DNA from: Mytilus galloprovincialis
Lineage: Eukaryota; Mollusca; Bivalvia; Mytilida; Mytilidae
Direction: 5' to 3'
DNA length: 64,000 bases
Assembly: GCF_965363235.1 (NCBI RefSeq)
Contig: NC_134839.1
Coordinates: 57,193,560 to 57,257,559, forward strand
This document shows positions 23,001 through 36,500 of this stretch, one piece after another. The first letter of the stretch is position 1, and each line of letters starts with the position of its first letter. The translations under genes were made by a program, and so were the position numbers. Under the pieces are notes generated by a model, which saw only the letters and a program-made list of their open reading frames with translations, did no database searches and was not told where the DNA came from.

Positions 23001-26000
23001 CAGCATCCGATATATTTTGGAAGCAATAATGTTAATAAAGATATGATATTACTATATAAGGAAATGACATTGTAAGGAATAACAATAAGGTGGAAATAAG
23101 GAATAAGGAATGGACTGTAATGTTTAATTATATACTAGGGACTTGCCAATTTTGTTTCTCGACAGTCCCATTTTTCGTCAAGCCGTGACCGTACAATTTT
23201 GTACTTTTCCCAAATAAACTATTTCTTACTTTATATTGTATGTTATTTGGCCCCACGTTGTCTCAGATAAAACACTTTATCCTGCAATTGGGTGTTCTAC
23301 TATACAGATTAAGCAATACAGATATCCGCTATGCTGTATCTGTATACTATACAGATACCGCTTTAAAGCTCCGCCTACTGCCGGACTGAGTATTGTATGA
23401 ACCTGCGTGACCTCAGAATGTGTATTGCAGGCGCATTCCAATGACGTACCAATGGCGAATTAACGATTACTTTTATACGTTCTGTTTGTTTTCAAACATT
23501 TCTTTAGAGCAATAAAAACCAAACCACCTTTCTGATAACATGCACACACGAACAGCAGTCTTTTTTGCGATGACAACTATCGATTTCAAAACTCGAATGT
23601 GTATGATTGTGTAACAAAAACAACCATGTCAATTTAAGCATGCATGTTAAGTGAATGTCTAGTCTGAAGCGTAGGACAACTCGTACACTCCTGTTTTAAA
23701 TTGGACAATGTTTTGTTATTTGTTTTTACTGTTGAAATAAGTTGTTATGTTAAAATAGATAATTATTCACCTTGAGCGATGTATTATTGTTGACCATTCG
23801 AGATTCTTTTTTTTTTTGCGAACCCCTCTACAGCTGAATGTGTGATTACTGTATCGTATTACTACACGGGCCTCAAGGGATTTCAAATCGAAGGTAAATG
23901 CAAAACATGTGTTTTTGTGTCTTTCAAAAGACAAATAATATACAGAATTAATTGCAGTATAAAGACAATAACTGTTTAGTGTCTTTAAATATCAGCTGTA
24001 TTTGTACTCGGCTCGAAACAGGTGTAATAGCTCGCTAAAAGCTCGCATACACATTGTTTCTTAGCCTCGTACAGATGCAGCTGATATTTAAAGACACTAA
24101 ACAGTTATTGTCTATGTACGTAATAAGAATAAGTACAGTATATTATATGTCTGAGGGAAGCATATAGTGTGTGCATGTCAAAACCTTTCAACAAGAACAT
24201 ACATTTATCTTAGCTGTATTTGCAAGACTTTTGGGAATTTTGGTCCTCGGTGCTCTTCGGCTTCGTACTTTGTTTGTCCTTTTTAACTTTTTTGGATTCG
24301 AGCGTCACTGATGAGTCTTTTTTTGGAGGATGCGCGTGTCTGGCGTATATACAAAATTTAGTCCTGTTATCTATGATGAGTTTATTTACCCCTATTGTTT
24401 TAGTTAAAGAAACACTTCAGTGTTACGTTTTAATCTTCTATCTTGTTTTACAGTTTAAATCCCCAATGTATAGTATAATTTTTTTTTTATTACTTTTATT
24501 TTTACTATTTAGGCTGAAAAATTAGGAGACAACCATTTCCTTCGCATCAAGTTTTGTAGCATTTTGAATTGTAAAATGATGAAATTTTGGACAATGAAAG
24601 CAAGTATAAAGAAGCTCTTGCAGACAATAACACACATTTTATATTGATAAATTTTATAAGGTTTGTTTAATGCAATCTTAAAAACCAATGCACATCTTTC
24701 ATTCCTTCTCCCTAAGATTTTACGATGAGTTGTCAATGATTATACTTATTTTTATATTGTTGATACTTTTATATCAATAATCCATATTCTCTATCATATG
24801 CACGAATGTGAGCATGCACATAAGTATAAAATATTCATATCACAAATAATTCAATCTCGTATTGTGTCATTGATTAACGGAATGCTGTAATTAAGATTAA
24901 ACACAAAATAGACTCACCACTGCATTCACACATGGCATAAACATTCCCATTATAAACAATGCCAAAAGGGGTCCACCAGCCATACCTAACACTGTTATCA
25001 TAATCTAACAATAGACAAATGATTTTACTTTATAGAAAAGAGAGTATATAGAGAATTTGCAAGAAGAAGTAAAGGTAAATGGCCTTACTCATGTAACATT
25101 AATTGAAATGCTCTCATTTGAATATATAGTACTACAAACGACATTGACTATAGATACATGTAAAGAATGATCAGGTTGATCTTTTGTTTAAATGTTTAAT
25201 TACAGAAGATATGTTATTGTTATCGGTTTTGTAAAAACTCTTGCTAACTTGCATTATAATTAATCATTTTAAATTTTAAATTATAATTGGATTGTTACTT
25301 TGTTTTTTAAACATTGCATATAAAACCATGTCTTGATTTATTGTGCGTCAAGTCTAATGTCAGAAACCTCTCAGCCAAACATGAAGTAAACATAGAAGTT
25401 TTAAAATACTATAATAGTAGGCTAACATGAATATATTTCGTGGCATATTTATATATAAGATTTTTAACTTCGAACATCAAAAACCTACCACAAAGAATAC
25501 ACTAAACACAGAAAAATCCCGACTAACGGCTTACCATATCCATATTTTGTATCTAATCATTTTATAAAGTTATTGATCAATATTTCCTACAAACTAAGCA
25601 TATTGTAAATAGACATATCATTTTAAACGGCGAAAGTACCTGCAAAACAGTAGTTCCCAGAAAGTAACACAAAAACGCTAGTCCAATAACAAGAAGTCCA
25701 CCGAGTACACCTGAAATCATACATGTGTGTAATAAATGTTGCGTTAAAATTTGTTTAACATGTATATTACAATTTTTACCATTCGTATACTGTAGAATAC
25801 GACCAAATAAAATTTAGCTGATTTTCCATTTGCATTAGAAAGATTCAGGACCATTTCTCATTATAACATAGTTGGTCAACCTAAACTCTAATAAAGTATA
25901 ATTTTGTAAAGCTTTTTATCCATAAAAAAGTTGATCGTTACAGTGTCTTGATTTAATTTTAGCATTCAAGCTATTACATCATTGTACATATACCCCTTTT

Positions 26001-29000
26001 TTCTTCGACAATTTATCTTCCGTTATCAACGGTGCTTTTGAATATTTCCTAGTTAAGGTGGTACCTAACACTACAGGGAGATACCTCATTAAAATCAGCA
26101 GAACGTTTTAATAACGTTTTGTTCATAAGGGAATATTAGGCTCCTCAATATAACCAGTGTAATTTTTCGGATTAAAAGTTGGTTCAAATTTTTTGAAATT
26201 TTTATATTTTTGTCAAAGGGTCAAAGTAAATACTTTGTCAAAATTTTAAGAAAATAAAACGAGCCAAATTAATTTTAGTCAAAGTGTTAGGTACCACCTT
26301 AAGAGATCTTTTGACTATCAAGTTTGCTTTCACCTCGTATGATACCATGATATACTTGCTCAGTTTACATACCTGGATTCATTTCTGTTTACCAATCATT
26401 CCCATCCCTTACTTGTGTGTATGTATACCTTGATAAATTTGCGTTTTTCTTATTAAAATTACCTAGCAATTTTGCCAGTCTTGCCTCTGTTCTCTGCGAC
26501 AGTGTCACATCACAATAGTCCAGTGTCGGCTTGATCAAATCTTCCAGCACAGTAATTGATAACGCATTTAAACACGATGAAATAGAGCTACAATGAATTT
26601 AGTTATATGCAATCAAATCAACACCAATTATATTGTGGTTTATACAAAGTTTTAACGAAACACTGAGGAATAAAAAAAACGCTTTAAAATCCTTCAATTA
26701 AAGTTATGTGCAGGCATAAATGAAGGGTTTGGTTTCGATGAACACGATGAATGAATTAACACATTCAACACGTATATAAATACTCTCAATGGAGATATAA
26801 ATATACAACTAACGACACTGGCTCTAAAAGCATGTGCAGAATTATTACATATTTTCCATTGTTTTAAATGTTTAATTATAGAAGACAATTTACAGCAATG
26901 ATACGTGATCGTTTTATTAGGACAACAATTCTGCTAAGTATCTTTTTAGTCTTGTTTCATTTGAACTGTTGTTTCAATTTTATGTTATGGTTGTACAGTT
27001 TCAATGTTTTCTATTTATTGGAACGGTTGAGCGCCAACAAAATCATTGAACCGACCCATAGTTTTCAGGTCAGCAGTTTGAAATCATTTTTTTTTGTAAA
27101 TTTTTCCTGAAATATGTTTTTTTTTGTTCTATAGTTATAGTTCACTGATATGATTTAGCTCGGCGATGACTGTCATATGGTTACCATTAGCTTTTCACAT
27201 CGTTAAGTTTTAATGTATAGATCATTCCGCATATATTCTTATTGTTTGAAGTAATATTATTACCTTAACGCGGCACTGAATATACAAGCAACAAATAAGC
27301 CAGGAATACCATTAACTGTTCCCAGTGTCTCCATGACAAAATATGGCAAAAGCTGAAAATATATCAGAGGATAAACAAAAACAAAAACAGACACAGAATC
27401 AAATATTTTAGCTTTAAATCTGATAACTGTGTGGTCGCATTATGAAAGTGTACTCATTGCTAGATTATTAATACTTCCATTTTGTAAGATCTATCATTAC
27501 CGTTTCAATTAAGTCGGTTTATTCCGATCATGACGATCACATTATCAACTGGTTTAAGATGAAACATTCATAAGGGTAAAGCTGGGTCTCGTCTGACTAC
27601 TACAGTTGTAGCGTAAAAAAAGCGTATTCCAGGTAAGTGTTAGCTGGACTACTTTAAAATACAAAATATCCGGTTTTCAATGACACTCGTGACAAAAAAC
27701 CAGTCATTTGAGGAGATTTTCCTTCGTGTATCATTTTGGACAATTGTACTCTTTCACATTTGAGTATATAACAAATCAGGTGATTTGCTCTTTAAAAAAG
27801 ATACGCTTTGACGGAAATAACATTAATCAAGAGAGAACACATTTAGATATTTTCACAATTAATCAATACTCAAATACTCAAATGTGTAAACCATAATTAG
27901 TTATCATAGAAATCTTCGTGAATATCATTTGAATATGTTCATTACATTAATTTTTTGTCTTTTTATCTTGTTTTTTTCTCCCTTTGAAACCTTTAGATGA
28001 GCATCATGATCTCACCTGGTCTCTTGCTAAAATCTTTCCATCTAGCAATGGATCACAAGTAGCGTAAGCAGCATATATAACTAATCCACTTAGACATACT
28101 AGGGTAATAAGCAACATGGTGGCTGGAAGGCTGATAAATAATGCGCTGAAAAATATATTATATTAGTCAGACAACTTGTATAATTATTGTTCTCATTTAT
28201 GTTGTTGAGTATAAAAATTATAATAAGTTATAAAAACTAGAAATGGTAGAATAAGAACTAGTTGTTCTAGCAGTAGAGGCGTTTTAAGTATTATTTTGAT
28301 TGGGAGAATGAATGTGTTCCATTATTAAATTTCTCATCTCAATACAAGAGTACCTTTTTATTTAATTAAGCAATTGCTATTTTTTTTGTTCAATATATGT
28401 TGGTAACGGTCCTGTAGCCTACTTAAAATTTTATCCATTAAGAGAACATAAGTGCCAAACATTGGGTAAAAACACTACAACGCAACCATAGACAAATTGA
28501 TTTTAACCAACAAAACGACATAAGAAACCAGGATGAAATAAGATGTTACAGAAGAGTTCGCAGGATACATATCCTTACAAAATGTCAAAACAAATATATA
28601 CAATGTACTCTTGACCTCTTGTCACTTCTTGTCAAGTAATTACCATTCCCACTGCTTTATGAATACAAAAAAAATAATAAATATTTAAGGTTAAAAGAAT
28701 GTCGAAGGTAAGTTGATTATTATACAACGCTGATTGTTTTTGTTACAGAAAGTTGCATGTCACACAGTAACTCACAAGTAAACTGTCTAAAAGATCTCAA
28801 CAGGTCATAATGATCTGAGAAGCTCTAAAAAGACTGAGCAAAACACTTTTTAAGACCTTTTCGATCTTTGTGTACATTTTCAGACTTATCCACTGTGATA
28901 AATTCAGCACTGTTCGAACAATTGTCTTGCAGTTAAAAGAGGGACGAACGATACCAAAGGGACAGTCAAACTTATGAATCGAAAATAAAATGACAACGCC

Positions 29001-32000
29001 ATGGCTAAAAATGAAAAGGACAAAGAGACAAACAATAGTACATAATATGTGCACTGTTTAGACAATTGTCTTCCAGGTTATATGTGCACTGTTTAAACAA
29101 TTGTCTTCCAGTTAATATGTACACTATTCAGACAATTGTCTTCCAGTTAATATATGCAATGATCAGAAATTGTCTTCCAGTTAATATGTGCATTGTTCAG
29201 ACAATTGTCTTCCAGTTAATATGTGCACTGTTCAGACAATTGTCTTCCAGTTAATATATGCACTGTTCAGACAATTGTCTATCAGTTAATTTGTGCACTG
29301 TTCAGACAATTGTCTTCCAGTTAATTTGTGCACTGTTTAGACAACTGTCCTGCTGTTAATATGTGCACTGTTCATACAATTGTCTTGCAGTTAATATGTG
29401 CACTGTTCACACAATTGTCTTGCAGTTAATCTGTTCAGTTAAATTTATGTTCAGACTGTTCAGTAATTTGCGTTTTCCTTTAAACATCACAATTATACTG
29501 AAATACCAGAAAAGCTACCGAACAGTATTAATTTGACTGCAAGCGAATTTTTAACAACTCTGAAAAGTCTAAAATACTGAACATTACGAAATAATATATT
29601 GGTCCGACTTTTCAGACGATCTTAAGATCAAAATTAACGTTTAAGACTAAAACTCATTTACAAGTGACTCTTGACACTTATGATAATGGTTATAATTCGT
29701 AGTGACTGTTACGCTTCTTAAAGTGATATTTATACTTCTTTGAAGATACTTACAGTTGTGAGCTTCTTACATTACTAATACTCATGTATCTCTGTAACAT
29801 TGTTTGATTGGCTCCATAGATAGTCAGCTGACCAATAAAACTTCCTACTATTAACCCCCAAAATGTGCACCGTACAAATGGACTAGGATCAAAACTGAAA
29901 ATTTAATAAAACATCAGCACCTATGAATTTTGATTCATTGAAGCAAAGTGACCAAAGCAAATCCCTACTAAAATTTAGAAGCATTTATTTTATATTCTAT
30001 CAGCACATATAAAAAAAAAAACTAAAAAAAAAAAACGCTGTTCTAAACATGAATTTAGTAAATATGGAATTTTGTAATATGTTCTCTTCCAGTGACTTTT
30101 GGTGTGCGAAAGGTTCACAAAAACTACTATTCTACCAATTGATAATCATTAACAAACTTAATCTTAGACAATATTGATTTATCTTCAAAAAGATTGTGAT
30201 ATTACACAGATAAATGGTTGATGCAAAGTTGTTATTGGAATGAGCCTTATCTTATAAATCTATGCATGCAATGAACTACACTTCACATCTTGTAACTGTT
30301 TTTAACTGAAGAGCAATAATTTAGTTAAATCTTTACAACATTTTGAAAATAGAATTGATTTGTTTTTTCTATTGCAAAATCGCTTACTTGAAAAATTCAA
30401 TTCTGTTTCCTTCTGATGCAATTCTCCAGACCTCTGCTAGTCCTCCCAATTTTGAGCTCCCAATTGAAATGATGCCAATAAGACCACCAACAACAATGAA
30501 TGTTTGGAAGGTATCGGTCCACAATACAGCCCGCAATCCTCCCTTCAGAATATAAATATTGTGTAGCATAGTATAGTACGTATCATTAAGTGAAACAATG
30601 ATATTCCAAACAAATATTTGGTTTCCTACGTGAAATAAGTAACCATACTTGTACAAGAAGCACATTTATTGAAAAATAAATCATTGGAACAATTCTGCAT
30701 ATTGAGTGTAGCAGTTCATGAATGAATAGTGGTCTTCCCATTTAGATGAAAATATTTAGAATATGCTATAGGTTCTTTGAAATTTTCATCATTACATGCT
30801 GATGTGAAAATACATAGTTGAAGGCAAAATGTTCGTCCTAACTTCATACATTTACTAAGAAAAATATTAAAGCATTTGTATTTTAATGCATACATATGAA
30901 TAGCGTTTCTAAATTGAACATTTAGTACGTATATTGTAACATATTGTTAACATATAATTAGTTTGAAGTCTGCCTAAGAAAAAGTCTTTTTTCAAAATAC
31001 ATTTTTGTACGTACCATAGATGTATAAAATGTGACTACAATACCAACACTAAGTATAGATCCCCACAGAGACAAACCAGTTACTACAATATATGATATAG
31101 GTTCCTAAGATTGTGTTTATAAATTTTGAAAAGAACATATTTTAAAGGCAAAGTTTGTTCATTCATACATTTATTTGTAAAAATGAAAGGTTGAGATCTC
31201 AAAGGAAATGATTAACTATAATTGCATATTGTAATTGTGTGTGCAATGGCTGTAGTGTTGACAATTAGTGTGGATTCTTGTCTTTCTCCTTTCACTTGAT
31301 TAACTAGGCAGTATATTTTGCAATCTCATTTATACAGCTGGTTATTAGGCATTAGTATTTACAACAATTAAATGTATACATCCCTATATATTTTTGATCA
31401 ACATTTAATGCCAGACACACGTTGCCAGCTATTTGATTCTTCTTCTGGCTCAAATAAAAAAAAACCACTATTATTTGGATTTTACTTAAAAGTGAAATGT
31501 TTAAATGCAGATGCTATTATCACTTGGTAATAATAATTTGAAAAAGATTTCTTATGGTAGCTATGTTGCAGGTAAAATATCAATTTTAATGAAGATTTTT
31601 TTTTTAGAAGAAAAAATTAAAAACAATACCATCACTATCTTTAACACAACTTGCCTTGATTCAATGCTAAAGCTGGCGCATACAATACGACGGCCATGTA
31701 TAAAAGCTGAAGAAGAAAATAGAAAGATTATCGATCTACGAAAGAACGGTAAGTACAATGTATTGTTAAAATTTCAAACTTGAAATGTCATATATAATAT
31801 GATTGTTATTTCTCAGTTTAAAGCTGACAATTCTCAGTTTAAGCTTGACACTTCCAATTTTGAGCAAAGAAATGGCCCTTTGACAAAAGAAACAACACAT
31901 TGAAATGAGAAATGTCCTTTGAAATGAGAAATATTCTTTGAAATGAGAAATGTCTTTTGACATGAGCAATGTCCCTTTAACATGAGAAATCTCCCTTTGA

Positions 32001-34226
32001 CATGAGAAATGTCCCTTTGACATGATAAATCTCCCTTTGACATAAGCAACAACAAATTGAAATGTGAAATGTCACTTTGACATGAGAAATGTCCCTTTGA
32101 AGTGAGAAATTTCAACTTGGAACAGCAAAATGTGAACTTGGGAGTATCAAATGGCAACTTAGAACCAATAAGGTTACCTTTGAAGTGAAAATGTTAAGTT
32201 GATAATAAGTAATGTCAAAATGGAAAAGAGAAATTAATTTAAAAAATATATGACCATACCAGTCAATCGTATCATTATATATTATAAATCACCTCATCTT
32301 AAAAACCAATATACTAGACTGATGGTAGATTATTTGTGGTCTCTTAAATCCATTCACAAAGATTATAAAACATTTGTCACATCTAAACATTTGTCACATC
32401 TAATCATTTGTCACATCTATACATTTGTCACATCTATACATTTGTCACATCTAAACATTTGTCACATCTATACATTTGTCACATCTATACATTTGTCACA
32501 TCTAATAATTTGTCACATCTAAACATTTGTCACATCTAAACATTTGTCAAATCTAAAACATTTTTCACATCTAATCATTTGTCACATCTATAAATTTGTC
32601 ACATCTAAACATTTGTCACATCTATACATTTGTCACATCTAAACATTTGTCACATCTATACATTTGTCACATCTAAACATTTGTCACATCTAATCATTTG
32701 TCACATCTAAACATTTGTCACATCTATACATTTGTCACATCTAATCATTTGTCACATCTATACATTTGTTAGTTGTTTAAAAAACATTTCTTTTTTGTTA
32801 AAAAACCCCCCATCAAACAGTAACACGTTTCAATCTCCCAACAAGATCTCGCCAATTTGGTGTAATGCAATGATCACAATCTTAACAATAAATGTTCATA
32901 GACATGTACTAAACAGGGAATTGTATTTTTCGAAAAAAAAATGAATAATAACTTATTTACACATGACCCTTTTTTTCCTACGAATTTCCTTGGCTTGTCG
33001 TGAGTTTTCTGTCTCTAAAATTAGGATTTTCTACCTCACGATCAAAATATTGTTATATGACCTAGTAACATGTGTACAGTGAAACATCATTGCTCGCTTA
33101 TGCAACAAAAACGTGAAAGAGTACCAATGTGAAAGGGGTCACTACATGTGACTAAAGTATATTTGCAGGTGATGCATGAACTTTGATATATCAATCATAG
33201 AGAGAGAAGCATTGTAAAGTTGTTTTAACCTTTGGGATCTACTTACTTTTGGAAAATATGTAGCTTATTTTTAAAATATTACATAGCGCCAAAATAAGCA
33301 ATCTACTCGATGGACAATGTAAGTAATAGGTCTTTTTTGTAATTATTGCTAATGTTTGCCGTTTAATGACTGTGGATACAATAAACAATAGTTACCATTT
33401 CTAAAGCAAAAATTCCACCTGCCAGATATCTTGTTGCTCTACAAAACCTCAACTCTAAATACTAAATAAAATAAATTAAAAATGATGATAAAAAGTATAT
33501 TATAAACATGTTTATATCAATAAAAATTAACAAAAAACATTTCGTCGACTGCATGTTGTCTGCTCTTTGGTCTGGTTGTTGTCTCGTTGATATATTCCCA
33601 ATTTCCAATCTCAATTTTCTTTCAATTGTTTTTCCAATACAACGTTTAATTTTCTGCAAAATTATAATAAATGTTAAAAATTTAACTCAATTATTCTTAT
33701 ACAATTACCATGTTACTTGAAAGGAATGGGTGTCAAATGTAAATGAAACATACAAATAAATGGCAAGGAAATGAAAATTCATATAACAAATAAAATGTGG
33801 AAGGCAATTTATTTACATAGCTAAGAGATTTATACAGAGCATGGATTCAATATCTATAGAACATACTTATAACAAACTTACCTGGTACGCACTTGTTAAT
33901 CCAAGATTGTGAAAAAATGGCAGAAAAACATAACACGTCGCAGGGTACGTAAGTAGACCAGAAAATGCAACTAAATAATATTGACTTCCAAAAACATACA
34001 TTTCTGTCGGTGTACCTAACACGGTAATAGCAGACATGTAACTTGCTACTAAAGACATTGCGACCGGAAATACGGGCATTTCTCTGCCACCCATGAGAAT
34101 GTCATCTGCTGAAGCCTCTTTCGCGCCCCATTTTTCTTTAAGTAAATAGTATACTCCTATGAGTCCAGAAACTATTAATACAGCACCAAACAAACAATAG
34201 TCCAAAGCTGTAAAGGTAGCAGCCAT
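20020..34226 (-). CDS. Sodium-coupled solute symporter, SLC5A5/6/8/12 branch, complete, 648 aa
   Basis: Fifteen coding exons, in order: 33882-34226, 33396-33461, 31655-31706, 31015-31082, 30388-30542, 29754-29894, 28016-28145, 27264-27352, 26463-26587, 25640-25710, 24918-25004, 22092-22321, 21352-21452, 20498-20613, 20020-20190. All phases fit and the total is 649 codons with the stop. The fold is the LeuT-like SLC5 type. Landmarks: DDILMGGREMPVFPVAMSLV, ASYMSAITVLGTPTEMY, LYAPALALNQVTGLSLWG, GGLRAVLWTDTFQ, YGANQTMLQRYMS and SSISSCLNALSITVLEDLIKP; the last keeps the Ser pair of the second sodium site known in this family. Human SLC5A8 is about 610 residues, similar in layout. Residues about 470-520 form a long outer loop before the last helix; the cytoplasmic tail is acidic and ends HSVI, a possible PDZ ligand. 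Substrate (monocarboxylates, iodide or vitamins) cannot be told from sequence alone. It acts at the plasma membrane. One intron uses a GC donor. Confidence 0.93.
21755..21965 (+). repeat. Dispersed repeat family D (copy 2)
   Basis: Contains 'aactaaggattttcttaat', 'cactgattagtcttatgta', 'gacgaaacgcacgtctgac' and 'ataatcctggtacctttgat'. Lies in the intron between SLC5 exons 12 and 13. Confidence 0.65.
23962..24113. repeat. Inverted repeat with about 37-bp arms
   Basis: 'agacaataactgtttagtgt' plus 'ctttaaatatcagctg' at 23963-23998 is repeated inverted at 24076-24113. The loop is about 75 bases and contains 'ggctcgaaacagg'. MITE-like; no clear target duplication. Confidence 0.7.
24225..24345 (+). 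repeat. Dispersed repeat family D (copy 3)
   Basis: Contains 'gaattttggtcctcggtgct', 'gagcgtcactgatgagtctt' and 'cgcgtgtctggcgtata'. Lies in SLC5 intron 11. Confidence 0.6.
26057..26298. mobile_element. 242-bp MITE with TTAA target site
   Basis: Ends GGTGGTACCTAACACT (26057-26072) and AGTGTTAGGTACCACC (26283-26298) are exact inverted copies of 16 bases, flanked by TTAA at 26053-26056 and 26299-26302. A TTAA target is typical of piggyBac and Kolobok transposons. No coding frame. It lies between SLC5 exons 9 and 10. Confidence 0.88.
28908..29430. repeat. 35-bp minisatellite, split by a retroelement insert
   Basis: About 11 copies of a 35-base unit ('gttaatatgtgcactgttca' plus 'gacaattgtcttcca') from 29045 to 29430, and one more partial unit at 28908-28934, left of an inserted family P copy. 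Located in the intron between SLC5 exons 6 and 7. Confidence 0.85.
28935..29044 (-). mobile_element. Family P 3' end inserted in the minisatellite
   Basis: 'aaaagagggacgaacgatac', 'gggacagtcaaactta', 'caacgccatggctaaaaat', ending 'acaatagtacata'. Only about 110 bases remain. The flanks on each side are parts of the same 35-base unit. Confidence 0.78.
31860..32125. repeat. 20-bp minisatellite
   Basis: About 12 imperfect copies of 'ctttgacatgagaaatgtcc' in SLC5 intron 2. Minus-strand frames through it (SHVKGTLLMSK type) are by-products. Confidence 0.85.
32371..32769. repeat. 17-bp minisatellite
   Basis: About 23 copies of 'catttgtcacatctaaa', the last two bases alternating aa, ta and tc. Same intron as the 20-base array, about 250 bases away. 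No spacers, so it is not a CRISPR array. Confidence 0.9.
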
Positions 34227-34732
34227 ATTGTATTTTTATGAATGTAGCAATAATTTAACTTGCTTTATGTATTAACAACAAAGAATATAAAACATCTATT
34301 TTCAGGAAAAAATCCTGTTTCATGTGGTAAACGAACTACACGTGGCCTTTAACACTGGACATAACCTTCTACAAATACGTCTATTTCACAATATTTAGCT
34401 GTGAAATAGATAAGGAATTAAGAATAAACTAAGATAGACCTTGATCGCAGAATACACTTATGAAGATTGTATTTGTTATCTTAAGCTCGTGTTCGGTGTA
34501 CTTTAACATGTTAATTCGAGAATGTTATACTATAAAGTCTGGATGAAATTAAAGCACGTTTGTTTTCTTATTGCGCGTTAAAATAAAGAAAATATATTTT
34601 TTTAAACAATAACGTAACAGTTTTTTTTTAATGTTTTTGTAAAATGATACAGTCTGTATTTACCTTCCATTGGTGAAATACTGGTTCGAATATTAAATAC
34701 ATGTATTAGAATTTCATGACCGGGTTAATGAA

Positions 34733-35235
34733 GATTCTAACATCAAGTCCTTATTACGCTATGTCAACAAAGCCGTGTTCTAATCAGCACAAAAAATATG
34801 TTTGACACATGCGCAAGGACTTACTGTTTATATTAACGTTATTTTCATCGTTATCCTTTAAAATATATACATTAATGCAGCTAACATAAACTTTTATTAT
34901 ATATTTTTATGAAACAACATATATTTATCCTGTTCGTAGTTTTTAAACCTATCAATATGAAATGCAATGCACAGACTACTTGAGGAGGAAACGGGAACAG
35001 CCAAACATTTTTACGGTAATTTAGTACGCTTCGACCTATAAAAATACTATATTTGTCCTATTAGAATCGAAATAATTCCTTCATGTCATGCTCTATGCTC
35101 ATTTTAACATGGGTAGGCATTATATTTGACCACATTTTACACCTCGCTGACGCTCAGTGTAAAATATCGACAAAAATAATGCCTACCCATGTTAAAATGA
35201 GCATAGAGCATGACACGAAGGAATTATTTCTTAAA
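34733..35235. mobile_element. Hairpin-ended dispersed element (copy 1)
   Basis: About 500 bases that match 53365-53845 throughout. The last 165 bases form a near-perfect hairpin: 'gaaataattccttcatgtca', 'tgctctatgctcattttaac', 'atgggtaggcatta' and the inverted copies, with 'cgctgacgctca' near the loop. No coding frame. Confidence 0.8.
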
Positions 35236-36386
35236 CAACGTAAATTTTTCTCAACAACAAAAAAAAAAAAAAGAATTTACCCGAAAATAGCGAATTTAGC
35301 GTAAAATTGTAGGTCACAGGTTCAAATAACGGTAGATAACGGAAATAAGATACCCCTTCCAACTCATTAACATAAATTCTTTGTACCTACAAAATGTAAG
35401 TGTAAACAAAAAGTCAAAATACAGAGTAATTTTTTTTCCTGAAATTATTTCAGTAGTAATCTGTATACATAATATTGATACATAGAATGTCCATTTTTAT
35501 TATTATTAATTTACTGAACAATCTCCCTGTTTGTTCGGTAAAACTAACACTACAGGGGTGCCCTGTCAAATTCTGTAGACATAATATTCATTATAACAAC
35601 AATAGTGCAATAAATCAGATTTAAGATAAAAAAAAAGTGTAAACAAAAGTCGACAGATATACGAAATTCGAAAAATTGGATTCAAGTAATCTGCGGTGGA
35701 TACTAATAAAAAAAGTATTATTAACTGTTATCTTGGTGTATCAGGGATGTACAGAATTTTACACCGATGTCCAATTTTATTTAAACACAAAATAATCACT
35801 TGTTTATAGTTAAACATGAAAACAGCTAAAAATATACCTTTCAAGGTTTCAAGTAATTGTGGCATAATCACACCTTCCATTTACATTGATGAATTTGATA
35901 GCTGTAAATAATCTAGAATTCTCAGAAAATACTGCTGAAATTTACCCAAAATAACTCTTCTTAAATTAATTTGATGTAATTATTATATCTGTCCTCTCCA
36001 ATATTTGAATGTTTCAGTTCACCATCACAAAATCAATGCAAATGTAAACGAATAAAGAGACGATTTTTCGTTCCTTACTGTTAATTTTCCTTTTTGTTTT
36101 GATGTTTATTTGACTTTTCCCCCTTGTAACTGTGTTTATATTTCCAAACACGTTCGCTTAATTTATGTTTGTAGTGAGTTAAAATTGCAGTATTGCATAT
36201 ATACAAGGACTTGGTTGTACCTGTAGGTTCCTTTTACAAAACAGCATTTCAAATCTGACGTTTGCGGTAATGCAATTTATAAAGCACTTAGAATGAAATA
36301 CGATCCATGTAAACTTATTGATCATTTGAATCAACTTATCCTAAACGATATCATTTAAACACCACTGTTTGAAACCAACATCAAGT

Positions 36387-36500
36387 ATAGGTAAATGAGT
36401 TGAAATCTCATCTGTAAAATCAACGATAGGTAATTGAGTTGAAAACTCATCTTTAAAATCAAGGATAGGTAAATAAGTTGGAAACTCATCTGTAAAAAAT
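36387..36500. repeat. 39-bp tandem repeat, three copies
   Basis: Unit 'gataggtaaatgagttgaaa' plus 'tctcatctgtaaaatcaac'. A small minus-strand frame with 13-residue repeats (LPILDFTDE type) runs through it as a by-product. Confidence 0.75.

Larger units (their letters stand above)
22322..24917. other. SLC5 intron 11, 2.6 kb
   Basis: Holds a family D copy and one inverted repeat listed separately. Elsewhere AT-rich, with a short self-similar patch 'tactatacagat' near 23300-23355. Nothing coding is seen. Confidence 0.5.

Noticed and set aside
31766-32157. Cys/His-rich minus-strand frames
   Set aside because: By-products of the 20-base minisatellite within an SLC5 intron.
32371-32769. CRISPR-like array
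   Set aside because: Units are contiguous 17-mers with no unique spacers, in an intron of a eukaryotic gene. The same holds for the 20-, 33-, 35- and 51-base arrays.
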